Below, piece by piece: positions 51,487 to 60,196 of a stretch of 64,000 nt of DNA (within the stretch, counting starts at the first letter, position 1; every line of letters begins with the position of its first letter). The position numbers and the translations under genes were made by a program. The notes under the pieces were generated by a model that was not told the DNA's origin, did not search any database, and was given only the letters and a program-made list of their open reading frames with translations. The stretch is from Chromatiaceae bacterium (GTDB lineage Bacteria > Pseudomonadota > Gammaproteobacteria > Chromatiales > Chromatiaceae). The stretch covers positions 372,001 to 436,000 of the forward strand of contig JADKCI010000004.1 of NCBI GenBank assembly GCA_016714645.1. The letters run 5' to 3'.

Positions 51487-52227
51487 CTAACGGGTGCGGC
51501 CAACAAAGCCCGGAAGACCTGCCGCCTCGGGGGAGCTTGCCAGGTACAACGCGTAGCCAACCTTTTCCCCGTAGTCCTCCGGGTCGGCCTTCTGGATGTC
51601 GGCGAGGGTAAGGTTCCCGGGAGCGTTGCCCTTATAGGTAAGTTGTTGATCGAAGATTACACGGGTGCGGAAGAAGCTGCCCCATTTGAACTCAGCAAAA
51701 ATCGCGTTGTTGGGGTCTTTAACGTAGCCGTATTGTTGCCGCACTACCCAGGACAGGCTCCTGTAGATGTCGTTGTCGAGATCATTCACATGCTGTTTAA
51801 GGGTGTTTGGGTTTAAGGGACCCGCGCCCATGGCGTCGAAGGGATAGACCCAATTGTTGCTGGCCATCTCCTTCCAGAACCGATTCCCCTCAATGGAACT
51901 CCAGTTGCGCACCACCTCGACCGGGATTTCCACCTCCGGGTCCTTCAGGGCCCGCCACAGGGATATGGTCAGGTGATGATGATCAATAAGGTAGAACTTG
52001 CCACCGTTGCCGATGATGATAGGAACCGCGCGCGGCAGGAGATAATCTTCCAACTGGTCTTTGTCCTTTTCCTTGATCTTGGCGACCTTGGCGTTGACCT
52101 CGTCCATACCGACGGCGTTCTGGGTTGGCTTAAGCTCGCCGAGCTTGAGGCGCCCCAGGACACCTTGTGGGCTTTGCGCATCAATTTTCGGCAGAAAACG
52201 GAAAAGGTCATCATTTTTCTTGGCCAT
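51487..52227 (-). CDS. ParB-like nuclease-fold protein (ParBc_2 type)
   Basis: The product is 246 aa. The segment LKLGELKPTQNAVGMDEVNA, then LLPRAVPIIIGNGGKFYLID and HHHLTISLWRAL, matches the ParB/Srx-like fold of the putative ParB-like nuclease family: a short ParB box followed by the G(K)xYLIDHHH motif. It has no helix-turn-helix and is not a partition protein in the usual sense. The start has an SD (GGAAAG) upstream. It sits in a patch of gene fragments, so it may be transferred. Confidence 0.75.
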   Translation of the reverse strand: MAKKNDDLFRFLPKIDAQSPQGVLGRLKLGELKPTQNAVGMDEVNAKVAKIKEKDKDQLEDYLLPRAVPIIIGNGGKFYLIDHHHLTISLWRALKDPEVEIPVEVVRNWSSIEGNRFWKEMASNNWVYPFDAMGAGPLNPNTLKQHVNDLDNDIYRSLSWVVRQQYGYVKDPNNAIFAEFKWGSFFRTRVIFDQQLTYKGNAPGNLTLADIQKADPEDYGEKVGYALYLASSPEAAGLPGFVGRTR

Positions 52228-52890
52228 TTAGTCTTTCCTCTTTGGGTGGTTAACCCTTTGAAGGCCCCGATTCATGATGAGCACAGGTTCGAGGCCTGCT
52301 ACGGGGGGTTAGAGTGAATTGAAATCCACCTTTTTGGTTGGGTTGAAACCTGGTGCGTTACCTGACTTAAGTTGCTGTGATTGGGCAGTTCTTAAGTTAA
52401 GTACTAACGGAGGGAAGGTCGGGTCTAGCAAATCCCACCGCACGTCGGGTGGGGTCAGGCTGGGGTCGGGGAGGAACATAGCATCGAAGAAAGGGGCTCT
52501 GCAAGGGCAGGGTGGGAGCCGAGGGTGGAAAAGGGGTGGAGATGCGGAGAGCAGGCCGCCGTTCGGGAGGGCACCGTGCGGGCCCTTTCGCGACCCTCGC
52601 AGGCACCTGGCCTTCCCCGCGCACTCCATCGTTGAGCCATAGTAATAGTTGGGACTCAGGTTTCGCCGCCTGGGGCAGATTCAGGATTTCACCCGACCGA
52701 TGCGGTGCGCCGAGGGCGGCTGATAGGGGCTGCGGCTGGGAGCACGAACGCAGACCCGATCTTTTGGGGATTAAGACCGGGCATCTGCGACCTGTGGTAG
52801 ATCAGGCGGTCGTCCCAGCGCAGACCCGTCTTTTAGGTTAGCAAGCCCCACGGCTGTCTCTCACCCGCCCCCACCCCCTGCCGCCCGTCC
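52228..52890. other. About 660 nt without a supported gene
   Basis: Open frames here are short, overlap one another on both strands and show no motif or SD. The segment is less GC-rich near 52.3 kb (TTAAGTTAAGT) and purine-rich near 52.5 kb. It is flanked by gene fragments, so it is probably decayed mobile or prophage DNA. Confidence 0.5.
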
Positions 52891-53034
52891 TCACCACCAC
52901 TAGCGCCCTGCTTGGCCCTGCTCGCCCCCCTGGCCCTGGCCAATCAGGCGCTGCGAGTGGTCACCTGGAACCTGGGGACGGTGGGGACACCGGGCAGCGT
53001 TCCCTATCAGGCGGTGGCTGCCATACCAACCTGA
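52891..53034 (+). pseudogene. N-terminal fragment of an endonuclease/exonuclease/phosphatase-family protein
   Basis: The reading LALLAPLALANQALRVVTWN, then LGTVGTPGSVPYQAVAAI, looks like a signal peptide joined to the first strand of the EEP fold (LRVVTWNLG). A stop follows at 53032. The remaining roughly 250 residues of such a protein are missing. The identification rests on a short match. Confidence 0.4.
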
Positions 53035-53134
53035 TCCTGGTCGCAGTTAAAGTGACAGGGCTTTCCCGCGGCGCAGGCTAGGCGGAGCGCCTCAGCAGCA
53101 GGCCCCGAAACCGTGCAGGGAAAGCGGCCCTGGG

Positions 53135-54196
53135 TCAGCAACAGGCCGCTGCCGTCTCCGGGTTGCCCGCAGTAAAGGGCAACCCGCCGCCACAGCCCGC
53201 GAAGACCCCGTAGTGCCGGCTGAAGTCGCCGATGAAATCGAAGTGCGGTCGCAAGCGCGTCTCCTGGAGCATACGCCAGGTGTTGCCGCAGACCGGGAAT
53301 ACCCGGCCGGCGTCCATGCGATGGTGCTTGTCCAGAATAAAGCGCTGCTCGTGTCCGGCGATATCCCCCCGGTAGACCACCGCCTGGCCGTAGTCCTCGC
53401 ACGCCGGCTCCAGTTCCTCCAACTTGAACAGCCGGTAGGTGGCGGAATAGAAGCCGATGCCTTGGGTACGTGCCGCCAAGGCCGGGTCGGTGACGGCGAT
53501 GGGGCGGTCTTCCACCAGGCGGGGGTCGGCGAACCCCTGACGCCTTGCGAACTGGAGAAAGTCGTTCCAGTACAGGGCGCCGCCCAGGCATTCGCCGTAC
53601 AGCACTGGGTCGTCGCGCACCGCGGAGGGCACCCGGCGGTCGACGTAGACATCGGAGAAATACAGCTCACCGCCGGGCTTGAGCAGGGCTTGGGCCTGGG
53701 CGAGCACGGCGGCCTTGTCCGGGGAGAGGTTGATGACGCAGTTGGAGACGATGAGGTCGAAGCTCTCCCGCTCTAGCCCCAGGGTCTCCAGGTGCTCGAT
53801 GCGGCCCTCGATGAGGCGGACATTGGAGCGGCGGTAGCCGTAACGGGCGCGGTGGTAGTCTTGGTGGCGCTCGGCCACGGCCAACTGGTCGGCAGTCATG
53901 TCTACGCCGACCACCTCACCGGCCTCGCCCACCAATCGGGAGAGCAGATAGAGATCCCGACCTGAGCCGCAGCCCAGGTCCAAGACCCTTAAGCCCTCCA
54001 GCAGGTCGGGGGCCACCAGGCCGCAACCGTAGTAGCGCCCGCTCACCTCTGGGTGGATGTCCGCCAACAGGGGCTTGAGATACTCGGGGACCGCGCCTGG
54101 GGTACAGCAGGCGTCGGTGCGCAGGTCGGCGCTGCCCCGGAGGACCTCGCCGTAATACCGCCTGACACTTTCGTGAAGGGTGTCTTTGTTGCGCAT
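53135..54196 (-). CDS. arsM: Arsenite S-adenosylmethionine methyltransferase
   Basis: The product is 353 aa. It has the SAM-binding motif VLDLGCGSGRDLYLL and all four cysteines used by ArsM for As(III): C30/C31 (DACCTP), C58 (YYGCGL), C153 (SNCVINL) and C203 (GECLGGA). The C-terminal region follows the ArsM family layout and ends in CC. It methylates arsenite stepwise in the cytoplasm. The ATG at 54196 is preferred over a TTG at 54211. It is the last gene of the long minus-strand run, 18 nt after a second methyltransferase. Confidence 0.88.
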   Translation of the reverse strand: MRNKDTLHESVRRYYGEVLRGSADLRTDACCTPGAVPEYLKPLLADIHPEVSGRYYGCGLVAPDLLEGLRVLDLGCGSGRDLYLLSRLVGEAGEVVGVDMTADQLAVAERHQDYHRARYGYRRSNVRLIEGRIEHLETLGLERESFDLIVSNCVINLSPDKAAVLAQAQALLKPGGELYFSDVYVDRRVPSAVRDDPVLYGECLGGALYWNDFLQFARRQGFADPRLVEDRPIAVTDPALAARTQGIGFYSATYRLFKLEELEPACEDYGQAVVYRGDIAGHEQRFILDKHHRMDAGRVFPVCGNTWRMLQETRLRPHFDFIGDFSRHYGVFAGCGGGLPFTAGNPETAAACC

Positions 54197-54214
54197 AGGG
54201 ACTCTCGTCAAGGG

Positions 54215-54850
54215 TCAGTGCCGTCGCAGGCAGACGGCGAGGAAGCCCCCGAGCGGAAACCGCGGGGGTATCAGAGATTCGGCGCGCTGCGCGAGGGGTC
54301 CACCGCTCGGCAGGAACAGGGCAAAGCGGGCCGAGGGCTCGGGGGTCGGCGTCAGACCCTCTGCCCAGCCCAGGATCTCGCCCAAGAGGTCCCAACGGGC
54401 CCCGCGATAGCCTCCGCGCCCGTGCTTCGAGAGGTATAGCAGGCTGCGCCGGTGCAGCAGACCGAGTGCGACCGTCCGCCGGCTGACCCGCCACAGTTCC
54501 CGCAAGGCCTCGCCCGGTCCGGGGACGAAGCAGAGACTGGTCATGGCCAGAGCATAGTCGAAGGCCCCATCCGCGAAGGGCAGGGCACCGGCCCGGCCCT
54601 TGACCAAGGCGATGCGCGGGTCGCGCTGCCGGGCAAAGCGCAGGGCCGGCAGGTCCGGGTCCAGCCCCGTCACCTCCAGCCCGCGGTCGGCCAGGGCGTT
54701 GCTGAAGTAGCCGGTCCCGCTACCGACGTCGAGCACGGATTCCCCGGGGCGCGGGCGCAGCAGCTCGTCTAAGAGGGCGAGCTCCCGCCCGGCGATCCAG
54801 GCCCCGCGTGGGGTGGCGTACCAGGCGTGGTAGGCCGCGGGGTCCGTCAT
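54215..54850 (-). CDS. Class I SAM-dependent methyltransferase
   Basis: The product is 211 aa with motif I VLDVGSGTGYFSNAL, an acidic second strand (VTGLDPD) and the post-I region DYALAMTSLCFVPG, as in UbiE-like methyltransferases. The substrate is unknown. Similar small methyltransferases occur next to arsM in some genomes, but that link is recalled, not tested here. It is preceded by a 67-nt gap after the pentaheme gene and followed closely by arsM. Confidence 0.82.
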   Translation of the reverse strand: MTDPAAYHAWYATPRGAWIAGRELALLDELLRPRPGESVLDVGSGTGYFSNALADRGLEVTGLDPDLPALRFARQRDPRIALVKGRAGALPFADGAFDYALAMTSLCFVPGPGEALRELWRVSRRTVALGLLHRRSLLYLSKHGRGGYRGARWDLLGEILGWAEGLTPTPEPSARFALFLPSGGPLAQRAESLIPPRFPLGGFLAVCLRRH

Positions 54851-54917
54851 CGCAGCCCTCGAACTGGCGGGGGACAGGATCTGGCCCCAAGGGCAAGGCT
54901 AGGCATCGTCTGACGGT

Positions 54918-55697
54918 TCATCGACCACATTTTTGGGCCGTCCCATCCCGCAGGGCCTGAGCCACGGCGCCGCGCAGCCGGATCAGGTCGCCGTCCAGGG
55001 CCGGTTGACCGTGCCACCACTGGTAGTCCGGGGATTGATGGCCGGCCCCTAGGTGTACGTTGCGCAGGTGGTGCTCAGTCGCCTCCAGGAGGTCGGCCAC
55101 CGCCGCCGCCCCGGCTGGGTGCAGGACGGCGACGCCCTGCGCCTCGGCGCGCTTGAGCCGGGCGATGTCGGCGAGGCGGTCCCCGGCGGCGAGTTGCTCG
55201 CGGACATAGCGGGGGGCATGGCAGGCGCCACAGACCCATTCCCGCACCGCCGGCCCGAGCCCCGGGTCCATGGTGTCGCCGTGGTCGGCCGCGTGCAGGT
55301 GGCAGTAGGCACAGCCGGGGGCGCGGTAGTTGCCGCGGTCCAAGGGTAGGGTCCAGTCCGGCCGGCCGATGGTCACCAGGACCCCGTGTTTAGAGGTGGC
55401 GTAGCTGTGAGCGACGGTGCCCTCGTGACAGCCGGTGCAGGCGGCGTCCTGCCGTGCCTTGGGCAGAGCGCCGTGCCGCTCGCCGTGGCAGGCGAGGCAA
55501 TCGGCCGCGGCCGCGTGCGGCCCGGCGCGCCACTGGGCGACCAGGGCGGGGTCGCGGGTGGCGTGGCATCCGAGGCATTCGCCCTGGGTGAAGGGCCCTT
55601 CGTGGACGGTTGCCGACCCATCCCCGCCTTGCGCCGGGACCGTTTGGGCCAGCAGGGCCACCCCCAGGAGGAGGCCGCCGAGTCTAATTGCCGGCAC
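54918..55697 (-). CDS. Exported pentaheme cytochrome c
   Basis: The product is 259 aa with a signal peptide (LGGLLLGVALLAQTVPAQ) and five CxxCH haem sites (C41, C67, C87, C119, C146). The stretch RGNYRAPGCAYCH is nearly shared with the octaheme protein encoded just upstream (KGNYKAPSCAYCH), and the first haem site also aligns (QWRAGPHA against DWRASRHA), so the two are probably related by duplication. The GTG start at 55697 has GGAGG upstream and overlaps the octaheme gene by 14 nt. Likely an electron carrier or partner of the octaheme protein. Confidence 0.88.
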   Translation of the reverse strand: MPAIRLGGLLLGVALLAQTVPAQGGDGSATVHEGPFTQGECLGCHATRDPALVAQWRAGPHAAAADCLACHGERHGALPKARQDAACTGCHEGTVAHSYATSKHGVLVTIGRPDWTLPLDRGNYRAPGCAYCHLHAADHGDTMDPGLGPAVREWVCGACHAPRYVREQLAAGDRLADIARLKRAEAQGVAVLHPAGAAAVADLLEATEHHLRNVHLGAGHQSPDYQWWHGQPALDGDLIRLRGAVAQALRDGTAQKCGR

Positions 55698-57048
55698 TGT
55701 TGGCCTCCGTATAGGGCCCGGCGAGCCACAGGTCCCCCGGATCGCTGCGACGCCCGTCGCGGGCCTGCTCCGCCGTGCCCAGGGCGCGCAGCGCCCCAGC
55801 CTGGAACCGAATGTTCGTCAACGCCTTGTCCATGGCGGCATGGCCACGGGTCACGCCCTCGGCATCATTGTGGGCGGCGGCCTTGTAGCTGCCCAGATTG
55901 TCGAAGTACCACATCTCGAAATAGTCCCGCTCTAGGGCGGAGACGTTGTAGAAGGCCGATGCCTGGCCGTCGTAATAGCCGATGCGCGCCCGCTGCCAGA
56001 GGGCATCGGGGGCGTCCATCGGGTAGGGCGGGCGCTCGTCGGGACCAGGATGGAACAGGTCGTCGGCGCGCAGGCCCTTGAGCAGGTCCTCGGCGGCATA
56101 GAGTTTGCCCCAGGCCACCTTGCGTTCGCGGTCCAGCCCGGCGAGCCAGTCCCGCGACTGGCCCTCTTCGTGGCAATCCATGCAGACCCCCACCCAGCGC
56201 TCGCGCAGGACCCGGTTGCCGGAGGTGTTGGGGTTCACCTCCAGCAGGCCGAACTTCCACAGGCTCTTGTCCGCCACCTGATGGCGCCCGCCGTCCATGT
56301 GGCAGTAGGCGCAGCTTGGTGCCTTGTAGTTGCCTTTGGCAAGCGGCTTGCTCCAGTCCCAGGAGTCACCCTCCTCCCGGACGAGGCGCCCGTGGGCGGA
56401 GGCGAAATAGGTGTCGTCGTCCGGATGGGGTGGGCCCGAGTGGCAGGTGATGCAGGCCTCGGGGCGGCGCGCCTCCGCCGGGTCGAAGCGGTGCCGGGTA
56501 TGGCAGGAGTCGCACTTGGTCGCCACCGAATGGCACTGCACGCAGGCCTGCACCTCGGCCTTGGGCTTGTCGGCGAAGTGCTTGGCGTCCACTGCCCGCT
56601 CCATGGCGAGCACATGGCTGGGGAAGCCGTAGCGGGCCTCGTCCTGGAAGTCGCCGTGCTGTTTGGCATGGCAGGCCCCGCAGACCTCGGGGGTTGGCAG
56701 GTGCAGGCGCTGGTGGTCGGCCCCGTGACAGTCCGGGCAGGCAACCGGCTCCCGCTCCTTGAGGTTGGCATGGCGGCTCGCACGCCAGTCGGCGACGATC
56801 CCGGGGGTGATGGCCTCGTGGCACTGGATGCACTGGCCGGCGGCGAACACCCCCTGCACGCTCTGGACGGGCGTGAAAAAGCGCTTCGGGTCCCACCACC
56901 CCTGCACCGGGTCGGGCGACCAGACCCGCGAGTAGAGGCCGGCGCCGGGACCGGACTTGCTCCAATGGACATAGAGAAAGCCCAAGGGGATTGCGACCAG
57001 CACCAGGGTCACCGGCACCCAGACAGTGCGCACCCGCCCGCCGCTCAT
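55684..57048 (-). CDS. Membrane-anchored octaheme cytochrome c, HAO-like
   Basis: The product is 454 aa with an N-terminal membrane anchor (TVWVPVTLVLVAIPLGFLYV) and eight CxxCH sites (C73, C104, C123, C169, C179, C199, C246, C289). The C-terminal helical part has ERDYFEMWYFDNLGSYKAAA, which resembles the hydroxylamine oxidoreductase family. That family oxidises hydroxylamine or reduces nitrite and similar N or S compounds. Which reaction applies here cannot be read. The ATG overlaps the diheme gene stop (ATGA) and follows GGAGG. Confidence 0.85.
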   Translation of the reverse strand: MSGGRVRTVWVPVTLVLVAIPLGFLYVHWSKSGPGAGLYSRVWSPDPVQGWWDPKRFFTPVQSVQGVFAAGQCIQCHEAITPGIVADWRASRHANLKEREPVACPDCHGADHQRLHLPTPEVCGACHAKQHGDFQDEARYGFPSHVLAMERAVDAKHFADKPKAEVQACVQCHSVATKCDSCHTRHRFDPAEARRPEACITCHSGPPHPDDDTYFASAHGRLVREEGDSWDWSKPLAKGNYKAPSCAYCHMDGGRHQVADKSLWKFGLLEVNPNTSGNRVLRERWVGVCMDCHEEGQSRDWLAGLDRERKVAWGKLYAAEDLLKGLRADDLFHPGPDERPPYPMDAPDALWQRARIGYYDGQASAFYNVSALERDYFEMWYFDNLGSYKAAAHNDAEGVTRGHAAMDKALTNIRFQAGALRALGTAEQARDGRRSDPGDLWLAGPYTEANSAGN

Positions 57049-57800
57049 GCCCGCCTCCGTTGTTGTCGCCACCAACGTCCCAGCCCCAACAGGGTCAGCA
57101 GGAAGATGGGACCCAAGGCCAGCCAGCGGCCGGATGCGGACCCAGGGCCCGATTCGCCGGGAGCTACGTCAAGGTTGGCTGCCGCTTCCCCAAGCTCAGG
57201 GGCCCGCAGGGCCACCGCCGGAACGTCCAAAGATGTCCCCAAATAGGCCGCGACCTGGGCCCGCGCCGATGTATCGGCCACTGGGCGGAGCATGGTGACG
57301 CGATACCTATCCATGCGCGCCACGAGGGTCGGCCAATCCGCCCCGGCATAGGCCGCCGGGTCTGGTGCTGCGTGGCAATCGCCGCACAGGGTGCGATATG
57401 CCGTGGGTGCCTTGACACCGGCAGCTAGCGGGCGCAGGGCGTGCCGCTCCAGATAGGCGAGCAAGGTGGCCCGTTCCTCCGGACTGGGTCGCTCAATGGG
57501 GCGCAGTCGATTGCCAAAACGCGCGGTCACGTCCATCAGCAGATCCATGCGGGGGACCACCTGGGACCATGCCTCGGCGCTATGCTGGCCGGGACCCGGC
57601 GCGAAATGGCACTGCGCGCAGTAACGGCCCAGCAGGCGGGCACCTGGGCCTCCGGGCTCCGGGAGGACCCCTGGGTCGAGCTCCGGCGGCATCCGCTCCG
57701 GGTAGGTGCGGCAGAGGTCGAGTCCCACCCAGTCGTGGTTCGCCCAGACCGGGCTGGCGGCGAGGAGACCCGCCAACATCAGGGGGCCAGGGACCCTCAT
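57045..57800 (-). CDS. Diheme cytochrome c with a C-terminal membrane anchor
   Basis: The product is 251 aa: signal peptide (GPLMLAGLLAASPVWA), two cytochrome c-type CxxCH sites (YCAQCHFAP and LCGDCHAAP), each in a small helical domain of about 80 residues, and a C-terminal helix (WLALGPIFLLTLLGLGRWW) with a basic tail. It would face the periplasm. It is coupled on both sides by ATGA overlaps to the NapH-GltD fusion and the octaheme gene, so it probably carries electrons between them. Confidence 0.87.
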   Translation of the reverse strand: MRVPGPLMLAGLLAASPVWANHDWVGLDLCRTYPERMPPELDPGVLPEPGGPGARLLGRYCAQCHFAPGPGQHSAEAWSQVVPRMDLLMDVTARFGNRLRPIERPSPEERATLLAYLERHALRPLAAGVKAPTAYRTLCGDCHAAPDPAAYAGADWPTLVARMDRYRVTMLRPVADTSARAQVAAYLGTSLDVPAVALRAPELGEAAANLDVAPGESGPGSASGRWLALGPIFLLTLLGLGRWWRQQRRRA

Positions 57801-60175
57801 GCCAGGGCCTCCCGGGCAGGGGCACCGGAGACCGGCCGAAAGGCCCGCCGCAGGGAGGCCAGCGGCGCCTGATCCGCCAGGATGGCTGCCGCCGCACGCC
57901 GCCCGGCGGACAGCGCGGTGACCACGAGATCGGGACCCTGACTGGCGTCGCCCCCGGCATAGACGTGGGGGATCGAGGTGCGTCCTTCGGCGTCGCAGCG
58001 GATGCGGCCCTCGGCGTCGGTCTCCACGCCCAGGTCTGCCAGCCAGTCCGGCGGTGCCGCCTGCTGGCCGAAGGCGGGGATCACCCGGTCGCAGGCTACC
58101 CGGCGCTCGCCGCCTGGGGTGTCGAAGGCCACGGCATCCAAGCCGTCGTCGCCCAAGATCGCCAGGGGTCGGTGATCAAACAGAAAGCGGACGCCTTCCT
58201 CCCGTGCCGCCCGCACCTCCGAGGGCGAGGCACGTAGCCGGGACTCTTCGCCCCGGTAGGCCAGGGTCACGGTCGCCCCGAGCCGCAAGGCCGAGCGGGC
58301 GCAGTCCATGGCGGTATCGCCGCCACCAAGCACCAGCAGATGCCCACCGTCCAGGTTCGGCGCCTCACCGGCGTTGACCGCCGCGAGAAAGCCCAGGGCC
58401 TCCAGCACCCGGGCGTGGTCCTGTCCGGGGAGCGCGACGGCGCGGGGTTGCTGGGCACCGATGCCGAGGAAGACCACGTCATGCTCGGCCGCGAATCGCA
58501 AGGCCCGAGCCCTGTCCACCGCCGTGCCTAGCTCGAACCGAACACCCGCGGTCTCCAGCCAGTCCCGCCGCCGGGCGAGCAGAGACTTGTCGAGCTTGAA
58601 GGGCGGCACCCCGGTGGCGAGCAGGCCGCCGATTTCCCGGTTGCGGTCATAAACGGTCACAGTCCAGCCCGCGGCGTTCAACCGCTCGGCGCAGGCGAGC
58701 CCAGCGGGACCGGCACCGATCACGGCGGCACCCTGACCGGTGCGATGGGCGGGGGGACCGGGCGGGGTCCAGCCGGCCGCCAGGCCGCGGTCCAGGATAG
58801 ACCCCTCCACAGCGCCGATGGCCACAGCACCCTCCATGCGGCCCCGGGCACAGCCACCCTCGCACAGCCGGTGCTGGGGGCAGAGGCGACCGCAGACCTC
58901 CGGCAGGGGGTTGGTGGCCTGGGCGATCTCGGCGGCCTCGGCCCAGCGTCCCGCAGCGGCGGCGGCCAGCCAGTCGGGGATCCGGTTGCCCAGCGGGCAG
59001 GCGTTGCGACAGCCGGGGACGCCGCAGTCGAGGCAGCGGGCGGCCTGCTGTGCCATGAGTGCCAGCTCGGGCTCGGCGTGGGTCTCGCGCCAGTCGCCCA
59101 GGCGCTCGCCGACGGGTCGGTCAGGGATGGGCTCGCGGGCGGCGGGCGCTACTGGCGGCGCCCCCAGCAGCCGGCTGGCATCGCGCCGCACGCCGGGCTG
59201 AAAGAAGTTGCGCACATCGCGGATGGCCAGGGCATCGGTGGGACAGGAGACCACGCAGCGGGCGCAGCCCATGCAGTCCTCGATACCGGTGATCCGACCC
59301 TGGGCACGGCCCTGCTCCCAGACCGGGATACCCATGTCGCAGGCCTGGTCGCAGCGGCGGCAGTCGATGCAGCGCGCCTTGTCCATGTACACCCCGTAGA
59401 AGCCGGCATGGTTGAGCAGCCCGAAGGTGGCGCCGTAGGGGCACAGATAGCGGCAGTAGAAGCGGTTGCCGGTGAGCGGTATGAGAAAGAAGCTGCCGAA
59501 GTAGGTCAGGCCCAGGGTCAGCCCGAAGGCCCCGGCCAGGGAGACCGTCCAGGTGTTGGGGGGGAACTGGGTCGCGACCATCACCGCCGCATACCAGACG
59601 AAGAACAGCCACTTCACATGCCGCAGACGCCACACCCAGGGGCCGCGAAGGGTCTTGGTCCGGTAGGCAAAGCCGACGGTCTCGCGGATGCCCACGCAGG
59701 GGCAGCCAAAGCCGCAGATCACCCGCCGGCCGAACAGGAAGACCAGGGTCAGGACCAGGACGAAGCTCAGGGTCCCCGGGGTGTGCAGGGCGGGGAACAC
59801 CGGCTGGGCCCAGAGGAAGCCCACATAGGGCTCGAAGAACGGGGTCAGCCAGGGGATCAGCCACCACAGGGCGGTGACCACGCAGACCAGGATGATCAGG
59901 CGCTTGCGGGTGTAGCGGTTGCGCTCCGCTCCAATGCGCCAGATCCCGAAGGCGAGGATGATCGCGTACTCGGTGTAGCGGTTGAGCCAGATAGGGCTCT
60001 CCCACAGGAAGAGCCATGACTCGTTAAGCCAGCCGAGGAAGGCCAGGGTGAAGGCGGCCATGACCAGGACCCGGACCCAGGCCGGATAGCGGGCGGCCAG
60101 GGTGTCCTGGCTGGAGGGGTCCGCAGGGCGGGGTGTGCGGACCAGAGTCGTCCCTTTGGCCACTGTCGCTGTCAT
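57797..60175 (-). CDS. NapH/NosR-like membrane ferredoxin fused to a GltD-like NAD(P)H oxidoreductase
   Basis: The product is 792 aa. Residues about 30-260 form a membrane domain with the CxxxCxC and CRYLCPYG motifs of NapH/NosR/CcoG proteins (C154-C160, C241, C245). Two ferredoxin motifs follow (C269-C279 and C301-C311). From about 375 it is a GltD-type flavoprotein: Fe-S motif CLDCGVPGCRNACP, FAD site GAGPAG (487-492), NAD(P)H site GGGDTAMD (617-624) and the C-terminal YAGGDASQGPDLVV. The fusion could move electrons between NAD(P)H and the quinone or cytochrome pool. It has a good SD (GGGGAG) and leads the cytochrome genes. Confidence 0.88.
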   Translation of the reverse strand: MTATVAKGTTLVRTPRPADPSSQDTLAARYPAWVRVLVMAAFTLAFLGWLNESWLFLWESPIWLNRYTEYAIILAFGIWRIGAERNRYTRKRLIILVCVVTALWWLIPWLTPFFEPYVGFLWAQPVFPALHTPGTLSFVLVLTLVFLFGRRVICGFGCPCVGIRETVGFAYRTKTLRGPWVWRLRHVKWLFFVWYAAVMVATQFPPNTWTVSLAGAFGLTLGLTYFGSFFLIPLTGNRFYCRYLCPYGATFGLLNHAGFYGVYMDKARCIDCRRCDQACDMGIPVWEQGRAQGRITGIEDCMGCARCVVSCPTDALAIRDVRNFFQPGVRRDASRLLGAPPVAPAAREPIPDRPVGERLGDWRETHAEPELALMAQQAARCLDCGVPGCRNACPLGNRIPDWLAAAAAGRWAEAAEIAQATNPLPEVCGRLCPQHRLCEGGCARGRMEGAVAIGAVEGSILDRGLAAGWTPPGPPAHRTGQGAAVIGAGPAGLACAERLNAAGWTVTVYDRNREIGGLLATGVPPFKLDKSLLARRRDWLETAGVRFELGTAVDRARALRFAAEHDVVFLGIGAQQPRAVALPGQDHARVLEALGFLAAVNAGEAPNLDGGHLLVLGGGDTAMDCARSALRLGATVTLAYRGEESRLRASPSEVRAAREEGVRFLFDHRPLAILGDDGLDAVAFDTPGGERRVACDRVIPAFGQQAAPPDWLADLGVETDAEGRIRCDAEGRTSIPHVYAGGDASQGPDLVVTALSAGRRAAAAILADQAPLASLRRAFRPVSGAPAREALA

Positions 60176-60196
60176 GGTGCCGCTCCCCTTTGCCGC

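Noticed and set aside
51487..52227. Chromosome or plasmid partition protein ParB
   Set aside because: It matches the ParB-like nuclease-fold group, lacks the ParB helix-turn-helix, and has no ParA gene or parS site nearby.
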